From Pseudomonas sp. C1C7 (GTDB lineage: Bacteria > Pseudomonadota > Gammaproteobacteria > Pseudomonadales > Pseudomonadaceae): a DNA stretch of 64,000 nt. Below, in pieces: positions 26,167 to 38,223 of the stretch. A program made the position numbers and the translations under genes. Position 1 is the first letter of the stretch, and every line of letters starts with the position of its first letter. Where the stretch lies: the NCBI RefSeq assembly GCF_013359595.1, contig NZ_JABFMP010000001.1, positions 248,001 through 312,000 of the forward strand, read 5' to 3'. The notes below the pieces were generated by a model, which saw only the letters and a program-made list of their open reading frames with translations, had not been told where the DNA came from and did no database searches.

Positions 26167-29100
26167 TTAGTTAACCCACACACGAGCATTACGGAACATA
26201 CGCATCCAAGGTGCGTCTTCGTTCCAGTCGTCCGAACGCCACGAGTTCTGCACGGCGCGGAACACACGCTCCGGGTGCGGCATCATGATGGTCACGCGAC
26301 CGTCGCGGCTGGTCAGACCGGTGATCCCGCGCGGCGAGCCGTTCGGGTTGGCCGGGTATTTCTCGGTGACCTTGCCGTGGTTGTCGACGAAACGCATCGC
26401 CACGCAACCGGACAGATCGGCTTCCAGCAGTGCTTCTTCGCTGGCGAACTCGGCATGGCCTTCACCGTGGGCAATGGCGATCGGCATACGCGAACCGGCC
26501 ATGCCTTGCAGGAAGATCGAGTTGGACTCCTGGATCTGCACCATCGCCACACGGGCTTCGAACTGCTCGGAACGGTTACGCACGAAGTGCGGCCAGAATT
26601 CGCTGCCCGGAATCAGTTCGTGCAGGTTGGACATCATCTGGCAACCGTTGCACACGCCAAGGGTGAAGCTGTCGGTACGCTCGAAGAAACCCTGGAACGC
26701 ATCGCGGGCGCGGCTGTTGAACAGCGCCGACTTGGCCCAGCCTTCACCGGCACCCAGTACGTCACCGTAGGAGAAGCCGCCGCAAGCGACCATGCCCTTG
26801 AAGTCGTTCAGGTCGACACGGCCGGCCAGAATGTCGCTCATGTGCACGTCGATCGCGTTGAAGCCGGCGCGGTCGAACGCGGCCGCCATTTCCACCTGAC
26901 CGTTGACGCCCTGCTCGCGCAGTACGGCAACCTGTGGACGAATGCCTTTCTTGATGTAAGGCGCGGCGACGTCCTGGTTCACGTCGTAGCTGAGCTTGAA
27001 GTTCAGGCCCGGGTTGTCTTCTTCCAGCAGCACGTCGAACTCTTGATCGGCGCAGTCGGCGTTGTCACGCAGACGCTGGATCTGGTAGCTGGTCTCGGAC
27101 CACTGGCGTTGCAGCAGACGACGCTGGCCTTCGAACACGCTTTCGCCGTTGAAGCTGATGTTGATCTCGCCGTTGTTGATCGGCTGACCAATCACCGCCA
27201 CGCAGTCGCCCAGACCGGCTGCGCTGAACTGCGCGAGGATGTCCGGAGTGGCGTCCTGGCGAACCTGGATCACCGCACCCAGTTCTTCGTTGAACAGGAT
27301 CGCGGCGATGTCGGCGGAAGTTTCCGCCAGGCTGTCGAGGTTCAGGTTCAGGCCGCAGTGACCGGCGAAGGCCATTTCCACGACGCTGGTCAGCAGACCG
27401 CCGTCGGAACGGTCGTGGTAAGCCAGCAGGTGACCGTCGGCGTTGAGGCCCTGGATCACCGCGAAGAAGGCTTTGAGGTCTTCGGCGTCATCGACGTCCG
27501 GCGCCTGCTTGCCGAGCTTGCCGTGAACCTGGGCCAGGATCGAGGCGCCCATGCGGTTCTGGCCACGGCCCAGGTCGATCAGGATCAGGTCGGTGGTGCC
27601 CTTGTCCATGCGCAGTTGCGGGGTCAGGGTCTGGCGGATGTCGGTCACTGGCGCGAAACCGGTAACGATCAGCGACATTGGCGAGGTGACGGTTTTCTCC
27701 ACACCTTCTTCGTTCCAGCGGGTGGCCATGGACATGGAGTCCTTGCCCACCGGAATGGTGATGCCCAGCTCAGGGCACAGTTCCATGCCGACCGCTTTCA
27801 CGGTGTCGTACAGACGCGCGTCTTCGCCCGGGTGACCGGCGGCGGACATCCAGTTCGCCGACAGTTTGATGTCGGAGATCTTGCCGATGCGCGATGCCGC
27901 GAGGTTGGTCAGGGTTTCGCCGATGGCCATGCGGCCCGACGCCGGAGCGTCCAGCAGTGCCAGCGGAGTACGCTCACCCATCGCCATGGCTTCACCGGTG
28001 TAGACGTCGAAGCTGGTGGCGGTAACGGCAACGTCGGCCACCGGAACCTGCCATGGGCCGACGAACTGGTCACGGGCCACCAGGCCGGTGATGGTACGGT
28101 CGCCGATGGTGATCAGGAAGCTCTTGCTCGCCACGGCCGGGTGATGCAGGACGCGCTCGATGCTCTCGGCGATGTCCAGGGTCGACGGATCGAAATCGTC
28201 GCCCAGCTCGGCTTCGCGCTTGACCGAACGGTGCATGCGCGGCGCCTTGCCCAGCAGCACTTCCAGTGGCATGTCCACCGGGCTGTTGCCGAAGTGGCTG
28301 TCGGTGACGGTCAGCTGCGGCTCGGCAGTGGCTTCGCCGACCACGGCGAACGGGCAGCGCTCGCGTTCGCAGATCGCCTTGAAGCGCTCGAAGTCGGCCG
28401 GGCCGACTGCCAGGACGTAACGTTCCTGGGATTCGTTACTCCAGATTTCGTGCGGGGCCATGCCCGGCTCGTCGTTTGGAATGTTGCGCAGTTCGAAACG
28501 GCCACCACGGTCGCCGTCGTTGACCAGTTCCGGGAAGGCGTTGGACAGACCGCCCGCGCCCACGTCGTGGATGAAGCTGATCGGGTTCTTGTCACCCAGT
28601 TGCCAGCAACGGTCGATGACTTCCTGGCAGCGACGTTCCATTTCCGGGTTTTCGCGCTGTACCGAAGCGAAGTCCAGGTCCGCCGAGCTGGTGCCGGTGG
28701 CCATGGAGGAGGCAGCACCGCCACCCAGGCCGATCAGCATTGCCGGGCCGCCAAGCACGATCAGCTTGGAGCCGACGACGATCTCGCCTTTCTGCACGTG
28801 CTCTTCACGGATGTTGCCCATGCCGCCGGCCAGCATGATCGGCTTGTGGTAACCGCGTACTTCGTCGCCGTGCGGGGTGGTAATCGACTGCTCGAAGGTA
28901 CGGAAGTAGCCGGTCAGGGCCGGACGACCGAATTCGTTGTTGAACGCAGCGCCGCCCAGCGGGCCTTCGATCATGATGTCCAGCGCGTTGACGATGCGCT
29001 CAGGCTTGCCGTACGGCACTTCCCACGGCTGTTCGAAGCCCGGGATCTGCAGGTTCGATACGGTGAAGCCGGTCAGGCCGGCCTTCGGCTTGGCGCCACG

Positions 29101-30063
29101 ACCGGTTGCACCTTCGTCGCGGATCTCGCCGCCGGAACCGGTGGAAGCGCCCGGGAACGGGGCGATCGCAGTCGGGTGGTTGTGAGTCTCGACCTTCATC
29201 AGGATGTGCACCGGCTCCTGCACCGCGCCGTATTGGCGGGTTTCAGGGTCCGGGAAGAAACGACCGGCCACGGAACCGACGATCACCGAAGCGTTGTCCT
29301 TATAAGCGGACAGCACGCCTTCGTTGTGCATCTGGTAGGTGTTCTTGATCATGCCGAACAGGCTTTTTTCCTGGCTCTCGCCGTCGATGTCCCAACTGGC
29401 GTTGAAGATCTTGTGACGGCAGTGCTCGGAGTTCGCCTGGGCGAACATCATCAGTTCGATGTCATGCGGGTTGCGCTTGAGGCCGACGAAGGCGTTGACC
29501 AGGTAGTCAATCTCGTCTTCTGCCAGGGCCAGGCCCAGTTCGACGTTGGCCTTCTCCAGTGCGGCGCGGCCGCCACCGAGCAGGTCGATCGCGGTCAGCG
29601 GCTTGGGCTCGGCGTGGCTGAACAGACCGGCAGCCTGCTCCAGGCTGCCCAGCACGATCTGGGTCATGCGGTCGTGCAGGGTGTCGGAGATCAGTTGCGC
29701 CTCAGCGTCGCTGAACTGGCCGGCCACGTAGAACGCAATGCCGCGCTCCAGGCGCTGGATCTTGGTCAGGCCGCAGTTGCGGGCGATGTCGCTGGCCTTG
29801 CTCGACCATGGCGAAATGGTGCCGAAACGCGGCAGCACCAGGAACAGACGACCGGTCGGCTCCTGGACCGGAACGCTTGGACCGTACTTCAGAAGGCGCG
29901 CGAGCACCTGCTGTTCGTCGCCGGTCAGGACGCCGGTAACTTCGGCGAAGTGAGCGAATTCAGCGTACAGGCCACTGACAGCCGAAACCTTCTGGCTCAG
30001 TTGCTCAAGGAGTTTGCTGTGGCGAAAGGCAGAAAGGGCAGGAGCGCCGCGCAGGATCAACAT
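26167..30063 (-). CDS. purL: Phosphoribosylformylglycinamidine synthase PurL (large type)
   Basis: 1298 residues, the single-chain form of Gram-negative bacteria. It converts FGAR, glutamine and ATP to FGAM in purine synthesis. The N-terminal FGAM-synthase domains include [18 protein letters not shown] and [17 protein letters not shown]. The C-terminal glutamine amidotransferase domain has the nucleophile Cys in LGVCNGCQM and the His-Glu pair in [10 protein letters not shown] start at ATG 30063 ([14 protein letters not shown]), the usual N-terminus; 15 extra upstream codons are in frame but without homology. A GAGG lies about 15 bases upstream. Confidence 0.97.
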   Translation of the reverse strand: MLILRGAPALSAFRHSKLLEQLSQKVSAVSGLYAEFAHFAEVTGVLTGDEQQVLARLLKYGPSVPVQEPTGRLFLVLPRFGTISPWSSKASDIARNCGLTKIQRLERGIAFYVAGQFSDAEAQLISDTLHDRMTQIVLGSLEQAAGLFSHAEPKPLTAIDLLGGGRAALEKANVELGLALAEDEIDYLVNAFVGLKRNPHDIELMMFAQANSEHCRHKIFNASWDIDGESQEKSLFGMIKNTYQMHNEGVLSAYKDNASVIVGSVAGRFFPDPETRQYGAVQEPVHILMKVETHNHPTAIAPFPGASTGSGGEIRDEGATGRGAKPKAGLTGFTVSNLQIPGFEQPWEVPYGKPERIVNALDIMIEGPLGGAAFNNEFGRPALTGYFRTFEQSITTPHGDEVRGYHKPIMLAGGMGNIREEHVQKGEIVVGSKLIVLGGPAMLIGLGGGAASSMATGTSSADLDFASVQRENPEMERRCQEVIDRCWQLGDKNPISFIHDVGAGGLSNAFPELVNDGDRGGRFELRNIPNDEPGMAPHEIWSNESQERYVLAVGPADFERFKAICERERCPFAVVGEATAEPQLTVTDSHFGNSPVDMPLEVLLGKAPRMHRSVKREAELGDDFDPSTLDIAESIERVLHHPAVASKSFLITIGDRTITGLVARDQFVGPWQVPVADVAVTATSFDVYTGEAMAMGERTPLALLDAPASGRMAIGETLTNLAASRIGKISDIKLSANWMSAAGHPGEDARLYDTVKAVGMELCPELGITIPVGKDSMSMATRWNEEGVEKTVTSPMSLIVTGFAPVTDIRQTLTPQLRMDKGTTDLILIDLGRGQNRMGASILAQVHGKLGKQAPDVDDAEDLKAFFAVIQGLNADGHLLAYHDRSDGGLLTSVVEMAFAGHCGLNLNLDSLAETSADIAAILFNEELGAVIQVRQDATPDILAQFSAAGLGDCVAVIGQPINNGEINISFNGESVFEGQRRLLQRQWSETSYQIQRLRDNADCADQEFDVLLEEDNPGLNFKLSYDVNQDVAAPYIKKGIRPQVAVLREQGVNGQVEMAAAFDRAGFNAIDVHMSDILAGRVDLNDFKGMVACGGFSYGDVLGAGEGWAKSALFNSRARDAFQGFFERTDSFTLGVCNGCQMMSNLHELIPGSEFWPHFVRNRSEQFEARVAMVQIQESNSIFLQGMAGSRMPIAIAHGEGHAEFASEEALLEADLSGCVAMRFVDNHGKVTEKYPANPNGSPRGITGLTSRDGRVTIMMPHPERVFRAVQNSWRSDDWNEDAPWMRMFRNARVWVN

Positions 30064-30106
30064 CTTCGGGACAGCCTCGGGAAGGGGGTGTGCTTTGAGG
30101 CCGTGC

Positions 30107-30135
30107 ATTCTAGCCTAAACAGCCCACGAAATCAG
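30107..30135 (-). promoter_or_regulatory. Candidate purL promoter
   Basis: On the minus strand CTGATT (30135-30130) and TAGAAT (30112-30107) are 17 bases apart. The -10 is good, the -35 moderate. The expected leader before purL is about 40 bases. I see no PurR-type operator. Confidence 0.45.
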
Positions 30136-30299
30136 CCGTAACGCTCTGCACGGTTGCACCCGGACGTCGGGCGGGCCATTGCGCCCGCTCAAGTGGGCCG
30201 ATCAGGCCCTTTGCCCGGGGATATTTTCACTGTCACAAAATGCCAGCAAAGCCCATTCCTGCGGGCTCCACAGCGGTTTTTGCCGCTCTAGCAGACTAG

Positions 30300-31811
<1,512 letters not shown>

Positions 31812-31868
31812 CAGACACCGCGCCCCCACAGGTTCATGGGGCTACTGCAGACTTTGTGAACAACACAC

Positions 31869-31964
31869 CCCGTAGGAGCGAGGCTTGCCCGCGAAGAGGC
31901 CGGATCATCCAACCTCAATGTTGGCTGTCCTGACGCCTTCGCGGGCAAGCCTCGCTCCTACGGG
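31869..31964. repeat. REP doublet, GTAGGAGCGAGGCTTGC type
   Basis: Perfect mirrored 28-base arms, 31869-31896 and 31937-31964, around a 40-base spacer between convergent mltF and pdxJ. It ends two bases before the pdxJ stop codon. It is a variant of the GTGGGAGCGGGCTTGC type with an extra G (GAGGCTTG). Confidence 0.9.
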
Positions 31965-31966
31965 GG

Positions 31967-32713
31967 TCAGGCCTTGGCGGCAGCCGCCAGAATCAGCGCC
32001 TTCATCTCCGAGACCGCCGACTTGAAGCCCACGAACAGCGCATGCGCCACCAGCGCGTGGCCGATGTTCAGTTCGTTGATGCCCTTGATCGCCGCCACTG
32101 CCTCGACGTTGTGGTAATGCAGGCCATGGCCGGCATTGACGATCAGGCCCTGGGCCAGACCGAAGGCCACGCCGTCGGCGACGCGCTTGAGCTCTTCAGC
32201 CACTTCGGTCGGCGTCTCGGCATCGGCGTAACGGCCGGTGTGCAGTTCGATGGCCGGCGCACCGACGCGGCGCGACGCCTCGATCTGCCGCTCGTCGGCA
32301 TCAATGAACAGCGACACTTGCGAACCGATCTTCGACAGGCGCTCAACTGCCGCCTTGATCCGCGCTTCCTGCCCCGCCACGTCCAGGCCGCCTTCGGTAG
32401 TCAGTTCCTGACGGGTTTCCGGGACCAGGCAGATGTGCGCCGGACGAACGCGCTCGGCGAACGCCATCATTTCTTCGGTGACACCCATTTCGAAGTTCAT
32501 GCGGGTCTGCAGCACTTCGCTGAGCACCAGCACGTCGCGCTCCTGAATGTGCCGGCGGTCTTCGCGCAAATGCACGGTGATACCGTCAGCGCCCGCCTCT
32601 TCCGCGTCCAGGGCTGCCTTGACCGGGTCCGGGTAGCGGGTGCCGCGGGCCTGACGCAGGGTGGCGACGTGGTCGATGTTCACGCCAAGAAGAATGCGGG
32701 TGCTGGTGGTCAC
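31967..32713 (-). CDS. pdxJ: Pyridoxine 5'-phosphate synthase
   Basis: 248 residues, TIM barrel. PdxJ condenses 1-deoxyxylulose 5-phosphate with 3-amino-2-oxopropyl phosphate to pyridoxine 5'-phosphate. Conserved segments are [16 protein letters not shown] at the N-terminus, [21 protein letters not shown] and [14 protein letters not shown] lies nine bases before ATG 32713. It follows recO on the same strand after about 51 bases, the usual end of the lep-rnc-era-recO-pdxJ group. Confidence 0.97.
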   Translation of the reverse strand: MTTSTRILLGVNIDHVATLRQARGTRYPDPVKAALDAEEAGADGITVHLREDRRHIQERDVLVLSEVLQTRMNFEMGVTEEMMAFAERVRPAHICLVPETRQELTTEGGLDVAGQEARIKAAVERLSKIGSQVSLFIDADERQIEASRRVGAPAIELHTGRYADAETPTEVAEELKRVADGVAFGLAQGLIVNAGHGLHYHNVEAVAAIKGINELNIGHALVAHALFVGFKSAVSEMKALILAAAAKA

Positions 32714-32764
32714 GGAAACGCTCCAGAAGAAGAGAAAGTTCGGTGCACAGCATACACGGGGAAT

Positions 32765-33454
32765 TTACGGCTTTCGAAACAACTCTCGGGATACCAGCGG
32801 CCGACCGCCCAAATGAACCGCCAGCGCCTGGCGCATCAGGCGTTTGGCTGCCGACAGCGCACCGGGGGCGGACCAGTCGGCTTCAGACATGGCCAGCAGT
32901 TCGACGCCGTTGAACAGCCCGGGTTGCAGCAGGTAGACCCGCTCCAGTCCGGCATCCACCTGCAGGCGATAGAGGCCATCTGGCGCGATGGGCTCGCCGT
33001 GGATGTCGGTGCTCAAGGCAAAGCCGTAACCCAGGTCATCCAGCAGGCGCCATTCGAACGAGCGCAGCAACGGCTCCAGCGGCCGACCTTCGGCCAGGGC
33101 CAGCAAGGTCGCGGCGTAGTGATCGAACACGCCGGGGTGCGGGTCTTCGGCGGGCAGCAGGCGAATCAGCAGTTCGTTGAGGTAGAGCCCGCTGAACAGC
33201 GCTTCGCCGTGCAGCCAGGTGGAAACCCCAGCACTTTCCATGCGCCCGACATTCTTAAGCTCCCCGCGCCCACGAAACTCCACTTCCAGCGGCACGAACG
33301 GCCGCGCCAGCGTCCCGGCCTTGCCCCGCGCACTGCGCATTACCGCCCGCAATCGCCCTTGGGGCGTGAGGAAGTCCACCAAGGCGCTGGTTTCGCGGTA
33401 GGCGCGGGTGTGGAGGACGTAGGCGGGTTGGCCGATGGGCGGGGTTTGCGACAT
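32765..33454 (-). CDS. recO: DNA repair protein RecO
   Basis: 229 residues with an N-terminal OB fold ([20 protein letters not shown]) and a helical C-terminal domain. RecO helps load RecA on SSB-coated DNA and anneals strands in the RecFOR pathway. I start at ATG 33454 ([15 protein letters not shown]); an ATG 14 codons upstream is in frame but runs into the intergenic region. A REP doublet separates it from era, so recO may be partly uncoupled from the upstream genes. Confidence 0.93.
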   Translation of the reverse strand: MSQTPPIGQPAYVLHTRAYRETSALVDFLTPQGRLRAVMRSARGKAGTLARPFVPLEVEFRGRGELKNVGRMESAGVSTWLHGEALFSGLYLNELLIRLLPAEDPHPGVFDHYAATLLALAEGRPLEPLLRSFEWRLLDDLGYGFALSTDIHGEPIAPDGLYRLQVDAGLERVYLLQPGLFNGVELLAMSEADWSAPGALSAAKRLMRQALAVHLGGRPLVSRELFRKP

Positions 33455-33507
33455 GTAAGTCAGGGGGCTCTTTTGAAAATGCGATCCGATAATCAACCCG
33501 AAACCAA

Positions 33508-33600
33508 TGTGGGAGCGGGCTTGCTCGCGAAGGCGGCGTGTCAGTCAACCAGGATGTTGAATGATAAACCGCTTTCGCGAGCAAGCCCGCTCCCACAATG
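33508..33600. repeat. REP doublet, GTGGGAGCGGGCTTGC type
   Basis: Mirrored arms (GTGGGAGCGGGCTTGCTCGC from 33509 and its inverse ending about 33598) between era and recO. It sits inside what is otherwise a compact operon, so it may weaken or stabilise parts of that transcript. Confidence 0.9.
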
Positions 33601-33622
33601 GATCTGTGCAGTACCTGAAGGT

Positions 33623-34525
33623 TTACAGGTCGCCGTAACCCAACGACCGCAACGCACGCTCATCATCGGACCAGCCACCCTTAACCTTCACCCAGAGGTT
33701 AAGCATGATCTTGGAGTCGAACAGCAGCTCCATGTCCTTGCGCGCTTCGGTGCCGATGCGCTTGATGCGCTCGCCCTTGTCGCCAATGATGATTTTCTTC
33801 TGGCCGTCACGTTCGACGAGGATCAGCGCATGAATGTGCAGGGTTGCCCCCTGCTGCTTGAACTCTTCGATTTCGACGGTGATCTGGTACGGCAGCTCGG
33901 CACCCATCTGGCGCATGATCTTTTCACGCACCAACTCGGCGGCGAGGAAGCGGCTGCTGCGGTCGGTGATCTGGTCTTCCGGGAAGAAGTGATCGTTTTC
34001 CGGCAACTGCTCGGCAATCACCTTCTCCAGCGCGTCGAGGTTGTGCCCGTGCTGCGCTGAAATCGGGATGATCTGCGCGTTCGGCAACTGCTCCTGCAAC
34101 CAGGACAGGTGCGGCATCAGCTCGGCCTTGTCTTCGATGCGGTCGGTCTTGTTCAGCGCGACGATCAAGGGACCTGTCACGAACTGCACACGCTCGAGGA
34201 CCATCTGGTCTTCTTCGGTCCACTTGGTGCGGTCGACCACGAAGATCACCACATCGACGTCTTTCAACGCCGCCGAAGCGGTCTTGTTCATGTAGCGGTT
34301 CAGGGCCTTTTCGCCCCCCTTGTGCATGCCGGGGGTGTCGACGTAGATCGCCTGCACATCGCCCTCGGTCTTGATACCGAGCATGTTGTGACGGGTGGTC
34401 TGCGGCTTGCGCGAGGTGATCGCCAGCTTCTGGCCGAGGATGTGGTTGAGCAACGTGGACTTGCCCACGTTCGGACGGCCGACGATGGCAACGTAGCCAC
34501 AGCGAGTTGCGGTTGTATCAGTCAT
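33623..34525 (-). CDS. era: GTPase Era
   Basis: 300 residues. Era binds 16S rRNA near its 3' end and assists 30S assembly. G1 is GRPNVGKS at 16-23; DTPG (G3) and NKTD (G4) follow, and the C-terminal KH domain is recognisable by [14 protein letters not shown] take ATG 34525; two further ATGs upstream overlap rnc more deeply. The start overlaps the rnc stop by eight bases, implying coupling. Confidence 0.96.
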   Translation of the reverse strand: MTDTTATRCGYVAIVGRPNVGKSTLLNHILGQKLAITSRKPQTTRHNMLGIKTEGDVQAIYVDTPGMHKGGEKALNRYMNKTASAALKDVDVVIFVVDRTKWTEEDQMVLERVQFVTGPLIVALNKTDRIEDKAELMPHLSWLQEQLPNAQIIPISAQHGHNLDALEKVIAEQLPENDHFFPEDQITDRSSRFLAAELVREKIMRQMGAELPYQITVEIEEFKQQGATLHIHALILVERDGQKKIIIGDKGERIKRIGTEARKDMELLFDSKIMLNLWVKVKGGWSDDERALRSLGYGDL

Positions 34526-35207
34526 TGCCATTCTCCACACCCAGGGCAATCAGTGCTGCGGCGGCCGCTACCTGTTCGGCAATACGACGGCTCACACCCT
34601 GACCCCGGCTTTTTTCGTTCAGTAGGATGATTTCGCATTCGACGAAGAACGTCCGGCAATGCGGCTCACCCTGGATATCCACCACTTCATAACGTGGCAG
34701 CTCGCAACCGCGGGACTGCAGGAATTCCTGCAGGCGGGTTTTCGGGTCCTTGTTGGTGTCGACCAGCGTCAGGCCCTCGAACTCGCCGGCCAGCCAGGCC
34801 AGTACGCGCTCGCGGGCCACTTCGATGCCGGCGTCCAGGTAGATCGCACCGATCAGCGCTTCCAGGGCATCGGCCAGAATCGACTCACGACGGAAACCGC
34901 CGCTTTTCAACTCGCCGGAACCCAGGCGCAGGTGCTCGCCCAGATCGAAACCACGGGCCAGTACGGCCAGGGTCTCACCTTTCACCAGGCGTGCACGCAA
35001 ACGCGACAACTGGCCTTCGCGGGCCAGCGGGAAGCGCTCGAACAGTGCTTCGCCGGCGACGAAGTTGAGGATGGCGTCACCGAGGAATTCCAGGCGCTCG
35101 TTGTTGCGCCCGGCAAAGCTGCGGTGAGTCAGGGCCAGGACCATCAGCTCCTGGTCCTTGAAGGTGTAACCGAGCTGACGCTCGAGACGGCTTAGAGAGG
35201 CGCTCAC
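34518..35207 (-). CDS. rnc: Ribonuclease III
   Basis: 229 residues. The nuclease signature [13 protein letters not shown] lies near residue 37, and a double-stranded-RNA-binding domain occupies the C-terminus ([14 protein letters not shown]...YEVVDIQG). It processes rRNA precursors and structured mRNAs. The start is GTG at 35207, and its GTGA overlaps the stop of a 39-codon ORF upstream. A perfect hairpin lies about 160 bases upstream, after lepB; in E. coli a leader hairpin is where RNase III cuts its own mRNA, so autoregulation here is possible. Confidence 0.96.
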   Translation of the reverse strand: MSASLSRLERQLGYTFKDQELMVLALTHRSFAGRNNERLEFLGDAILNFVAGEALFERFPLAREGQLSRLRARLVKGETLAVLARGFDLGEHLRLGSGELKSGGFRRESILADALEALIGAIYLDAGIEVARERVLAWLAGEFEGLTLVDTNKDPKTRLQEFLQSRGCELPRYEVVDIQGEPHCRTFFVECEIILLNEKSRGQGVSRRIAEQVAAAAALIALGVENGND

Positions 35208-35323
35208 GGTTTACCCACGCTGAGTTCGTGGTTGGATTCCACCGCCATCACCGAGATGCGGCGCAGGCTTGGGACAATTAACGCTGTGTTCAAAAATAAC
35301 GTCCTGAATATCATTGGCTTCAT
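35204..35323 (-). CDS. 39-residue ORF between lepB and rnc, possible remnant of the DUF4845 gene
   Basis: ATG 35323 to TGA 35206-35204, overlapping the rnc GTG as GTGA. It starts [12 protein letters not shown] and ends HELSVGKP. Pseudomonas genomes usually carry a gene of about 125 codons (DUF4845) between lepB and rnc, and as I recall it ends in a similar way (..FD-E-.V...P). Only the last eight or so residues here could correspond; the rest does not look like DUF4845. It is either a rebuilt end of a deleted gene or a small ORF kept for coupling to rnc. Confidence 0.4.
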   Translation of the reverse strand: MKPMIFRTLFLNTALIVPSLRRISVMAVESNHELSVGKP

Positions 35324-35363
35324 GCTTTCGGCCCCGAAATCCGTCGGTTCCAGAAATGCATTC

Positions 35364-35384
35364 GGCGCTGTGTTCAACAGCGCC
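35364..35384 (-). promoter_or_regulatory. Hairpin between lepB and rnc (possible RNase III site)
   Basis: GGCGCTGT (35364-35371) pairs perfectly with ACAGCGCC (35377-35384) with a five-base loop, nine bases past the lepB stop. No T run follows on the minus strand, so it is not a standard terminator. It may be a processing or stabilising element for the downstream rnc-era part. Confidence 0.5.
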
Positions 35385-35392
35385 GTGTGTGA

Positions 35393-36247
35393 TTACTGAA
35401 TCAGGCCAACCCGCGAGAAATTCGGCAAGTGACTGAGTTTGGGTTCCGGCCAGCTCATCCAGACTGCAAAGGCCTTGCCGACGATATTCTTGTCGGGAAC
35501 CATGCCCAGCAGATCCTTGGGAATGTTCGGATCATCCCAGTAGCGACTGTCGTTGGAGTTGTCGCGGTTGTCGCCCATCATGAAGTAGTGGCCGGCAGGC
35601 ACGGTCCAGGTACGGTCCGGCGTTGCGCGGTAGCGGCTCATTTCCTTGCGGATCAGGTGCTCGGCGACGCCGAGCTTTTCCTTGTAGAGCTCGGCGCTGC
35701 CCAGCGTGCCCGGCTCGGAGCCGATCAGTTGCTCGGCAATAGACTGGCCATTGACGAACAGACGCTTGTCGGCGGTGTAACGAACCTGATCACCCGGCAG
35801 ACCGACCACACGCTTGATGTAGTTGACGTTCGGGTCGCTCGGGTAGCGGAACACCATCACATCGCCGCGCTGTGGCTCGCCGACTTCGATGATTTTCTTG
35901 TCGATCACCGGCAGGCGGATTCCGTAGGAAAACTTGCTCACCAGGATGAAGTCGCCGACGTCCAGGGTCGGTTTCATCGAGCCGGACGGAATCTGGAACG
36001 GTTCCACCAGGAACGAACGCAGCACCAGCACGATGAACAGCACCGGGAAGAACGATTTGCCGTACTCGACCAGCAACGGCTCCTTGTTCAGCTTCTCCAG
36101 CACCACCCCGTCAGGCTGGCTGACGCTGCCCTCGTAGGAAGCAATGGCGGCCCGCCGACGCGGCGCCAGGATCAGCAGATCGAGCAACGCCAACAGACCG
36201 CAGACGAATACAGCGATAACCAGCAACAGCGGGAAATTTAGCGACAT
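35393..36247 (-). CDS. lepB: Signal peptidase I
   Basis: 284 residues with two N-terminal membrane spans (about 5-27 and 65-80) and a periplasmic catalytic domain. The catalytic Ser90 is in IPSGSMKPT and Lys145 in YIKRVVGLPGD; the conserved GDNRDNSNDSR box follows. It removes signal peptides from exported proteins. It starts five bases after the lepA stop, in the order lepA-lepB typical of proteobacteria. Confidence 0.97.
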   Translation of the reverse strand: MSLNFPLLLVIAVFVCGLLALLDLLILAPRRRAAIASYEGSVSQPDGVVLEKLNKEPLLVEYGKSFFPVLFIVLVLRSFLVEPFQIPSGSMKPTLDVGDFILVSKFSYGIRLPVIDKKIIEVGEPQRGDVMVFRYPSDPNVNYIKRVVGLPGDQVRYTADKRLFVNGQSIAEQLIGSEPGTLGSAELYKEKLGVAEHLIRKEMSRYRATPDRTWTVPAGHYFMMGDNRDNSNDSRYWDDPNIPKDLLGMVPDKNIVGKAFAVWMSWPEPKLSHLPNFSRVGLIQ

Positions 36248-36252
36248 AGGAC

Positions 36253-38052
36253 CTAACTATCCAACCTGAGCACGGCAAGGAAGGCGTCTTGTGGAATTTC
36301 CACGTTACCGACCTGCTTCATGCGTTTCTTACCGGCCTTTTGCTTCTCCAGCAGCTTTTTCTTACGGCTGACGTCACCACCGTAGCATTTGGCCAATACG
36401 TTCTTTCTGAGTGCCTTGACGGTTGTACGCGCCACAATCTGACCACCAATGGCGGCCTGGATTGCCACGTCGAACATCTGCCGTGGAATCAGTTCTTTCA
36501 TCTTTTCGGTCAACTGGCGCCCTTTGTAGTGCGCGTTGTCCTTGTGCACGATCAGCGCCAGGGCATCGACCTTGTCGCCGTTGATCAGCACGTCCAGCTT
36601 CACCAGATTAGCCGATTGGTAACGATCGAAATGGTAATCGAGCGAAGCATAGCCGCGGCTGGTGGATTTGAGACGGTCGAAGAAGTCCAGGACCACTTCG
36701 TTCATCGGCAAATCGTAGGTCACCTGCACCTGGTTGCCGAGGAACAGCATGTCGTGCTGCACGCCACGCTTCTCGATGCACAGGGTGATGACGTTGCCCA
36801 GGTGTTCCTGCGGCACAAGGATGTTGGCGCGCACGATCGGCTCGCGCATGTCTTCGATCGAAGACAGGTCCGGCAGTTTCGACGGGTTATCGACGTAGAT
36901 CGTCTCGCCGGTCTTGAGCAACAGCTCGAAGATTACCGTCGGCGCGGTGGTGATCAGGTCCAGGTCGTATTCGCGCTCCAGGCGCTCCTGGATGATCTCC
37001 ATGTGCAGCATGCCGAGGAAGCCGCAACGGAAGCCGAAGCCCAGTGCGTCGGAGCTTTCCGGGGTGTACTGCAGGGACGAGTCGTTCAGGGTGAGCTTTT
37101 GCAGGGCGTCACGGAAGTCTTCGAAGTCGTCGGAGCTGACCGGGAACAGGCCGGCGTAGACCTGCGGCTGAATGCGTTTGAAACCTGGCAGCACGTCGAC
37201 GTCCGGCGTGGAGCTCAGGGTCAGGGTATCGCCCACCGGCGCACCGTGAATGTCCTTGATGCCGGCGATGATGAAGCCCACTTCACCGGCCTTCAGGTCA
37301 GTGGTGGCGGTATGTTTCGGGTTGAACACACCAACGCTGTCCACCAGGTGGACCTTGCCGGTGGATTTGACGAGGATCTTGTCGCCTTTCTTCACGCGGC
37401 CGTGGCGTACGCGTACCAGGGACACGACGCCCAGGTAGTTGTCGAACCAGGAGTCGATGATCAACGCTTGCAGCGGATCTTCGATATTGCCGACCGGCGC
37501 CGGAATGGTGGTGACCAGGCGCTCGAGCACGTCATTGACGCCCAGGCCGGTCTTGGCGCTGCAAGTGACCGCGTCGGTGGCATCGATACCGATGATTTTC
37601 TCGATTTCGTCCTTCACGCGGTCAGGCTCGGCCTGCGGCAGGTCGATCTTGTTCAGGACCGGCATCACTTCCAGGCCCTGCTCGATCGCGGTGTAGCAGT
37701 TGGCAACCGACTGCGCTTCAACGCCCTGGCCTGCGTCGACCACCAGCAGCGCACCTTCACAGGCCGCCAGCGAGCGGCTGACTTCGTAGGTGAAGTCAAC
37801 GTGGCCGGGGGTGTCAATGAAGTTCAGCTGGTAGGTAATACCATCCTGGGCTTTGTAGTACAGCGTGACACTGTGCGCCTTGATGGTGATTCCGCGCTCA
37901 CGTTCAAGGTCCATGGAGTCCAGTACCTGGGCTTCCATTTCACGCTCGGCCAGGCCGCCGCAAATCTGGATGAAGCGATCGGCCAGCGTCGACTTGCCAT
38001 GGTCAATGTGGGCGATGATGGAGAAATTGCGGATATGACTCAAATCACTCAC
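36253..38052 (-). CDS. lepA: Elongation factor 4 (LepA)
   Basis: 599 residues, a translational GTPase close to EF-G. The P-loop is AHIDHGKST at residues 14-22; DTPGHVDF and NKID mark G3 and G4. The LepA-specific C-terminal domain ends with [17 protein letters not shown]. It acts on ribosomes in initiation or back-translocation. The start is GTG at 38052 (GTGAGTGATTTG). A candidate promoter lies about 55-80 bases upstream. Confidence 0.97.
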   Translation of the reverse strand: MSDLSHIRNFSIIAHIDHGKSTLADRFIQICGGLAEREMEAQVLDSMDLERERGITIKAHSVTLYYKAQDGITYQLNFIDTPGHVDFTYEVSRSLAACEGALLVVDAGQGVEAQSVANCYTAIEQGLEVMPVLNKIDLPQAEPDRVKDEIEKIIGIDATDAVTCSAKTGLGVNDVLERLVTTIPAPVGNIEDPLQALIIDSWFDNYLGVVSLVRVRHGRVKKGDKILVKSTGKVHLVDSVGVFNPKHTATTDLKAGEVGFIIAGIKDIHGAPVGDTLTLSSTPDVDVLPGFKRIQPQVYAGLFPVSSDDFEDFRDALQKLTLNDSSLQYTPESSDALGFGFRCGFLGMLHMEIIQERLEREYDLDLITTAPTVIFELLLKTGETIYVDNPSKLPDLSSIEDMREPIVRANILVPQEHLGNVITLCIEKRGVQHDMLFLGNQVQVTYDLPMNEVVLDFFDRLKSTSRGYASLDYHFDRYQSANLVKLDVLINGDKVDALALIVHKDNAHYKGRQLTEKMKELIPRQMFDVAIQAAIGGQIVARTTVKALRKNVLAKCYGGDVSRKKKLLEKQKAGKKRMKQVGNVEIPQDAFLAVLRLDS

Positions 38053-38104
38053 GGATCAACACTCAAAAAGGCTGCAGGCATAGCCCGCCGAAAAATAGCC
38101 GGGA

Positions 38105-38134
38105 ATTGTACCTGATCCACGGCGCTAGCGTCAC
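38105..38134 (-). promoter_or_regulatory. Candidate lepA promoter
   Basis: On the minus strand GTGACG (38134-38129) and TACAAT (38110-38105) with an 18-base spacer. The transcript would start near 38098 and leave a leader of about 45 bases. It lies just downstream of the lptG terminator, as expected for a new unit. Confidence 0.5.
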
Positions 38135-38159
38135 GTTCGCAGGTCAGACGGCAGGTACA

Positions 38160-38191
38160 AAAACGCCCCGGTCTTGCGACAGGGGCGTTTT
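38160..38191 (-). terminator. Rho-independent terminator after lptG
   Basis: AAAACGCCCC (38160-38169) pairs with GGGGCGTTTT (38182-38191). Read on the minus strand, the stem ends in a run of five T. It lies 33 bases past the lptG stop. Confidence 0.85.
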
Positions 38192-38223
38192 CAGATGAGA
38201 CAAAAGACGTAAATGGCTCGCTT

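Noticed and set aside
26275..30141. A 1288-codon open frame on the plus strand opposite purL
   Set aside because: It mirrors purL along its whole length, is rich in His, Val, Gln and Arg as expected for the complement of high-GC codons, and shows no domain. purL is certain on the other strand.
32042..34060. A 672-codon plus-strand frame across pdxJ, recO and era
   Set aside because: It runs through three well-supported minus-strand genes and a REP doublet, and has no recognisable motif.
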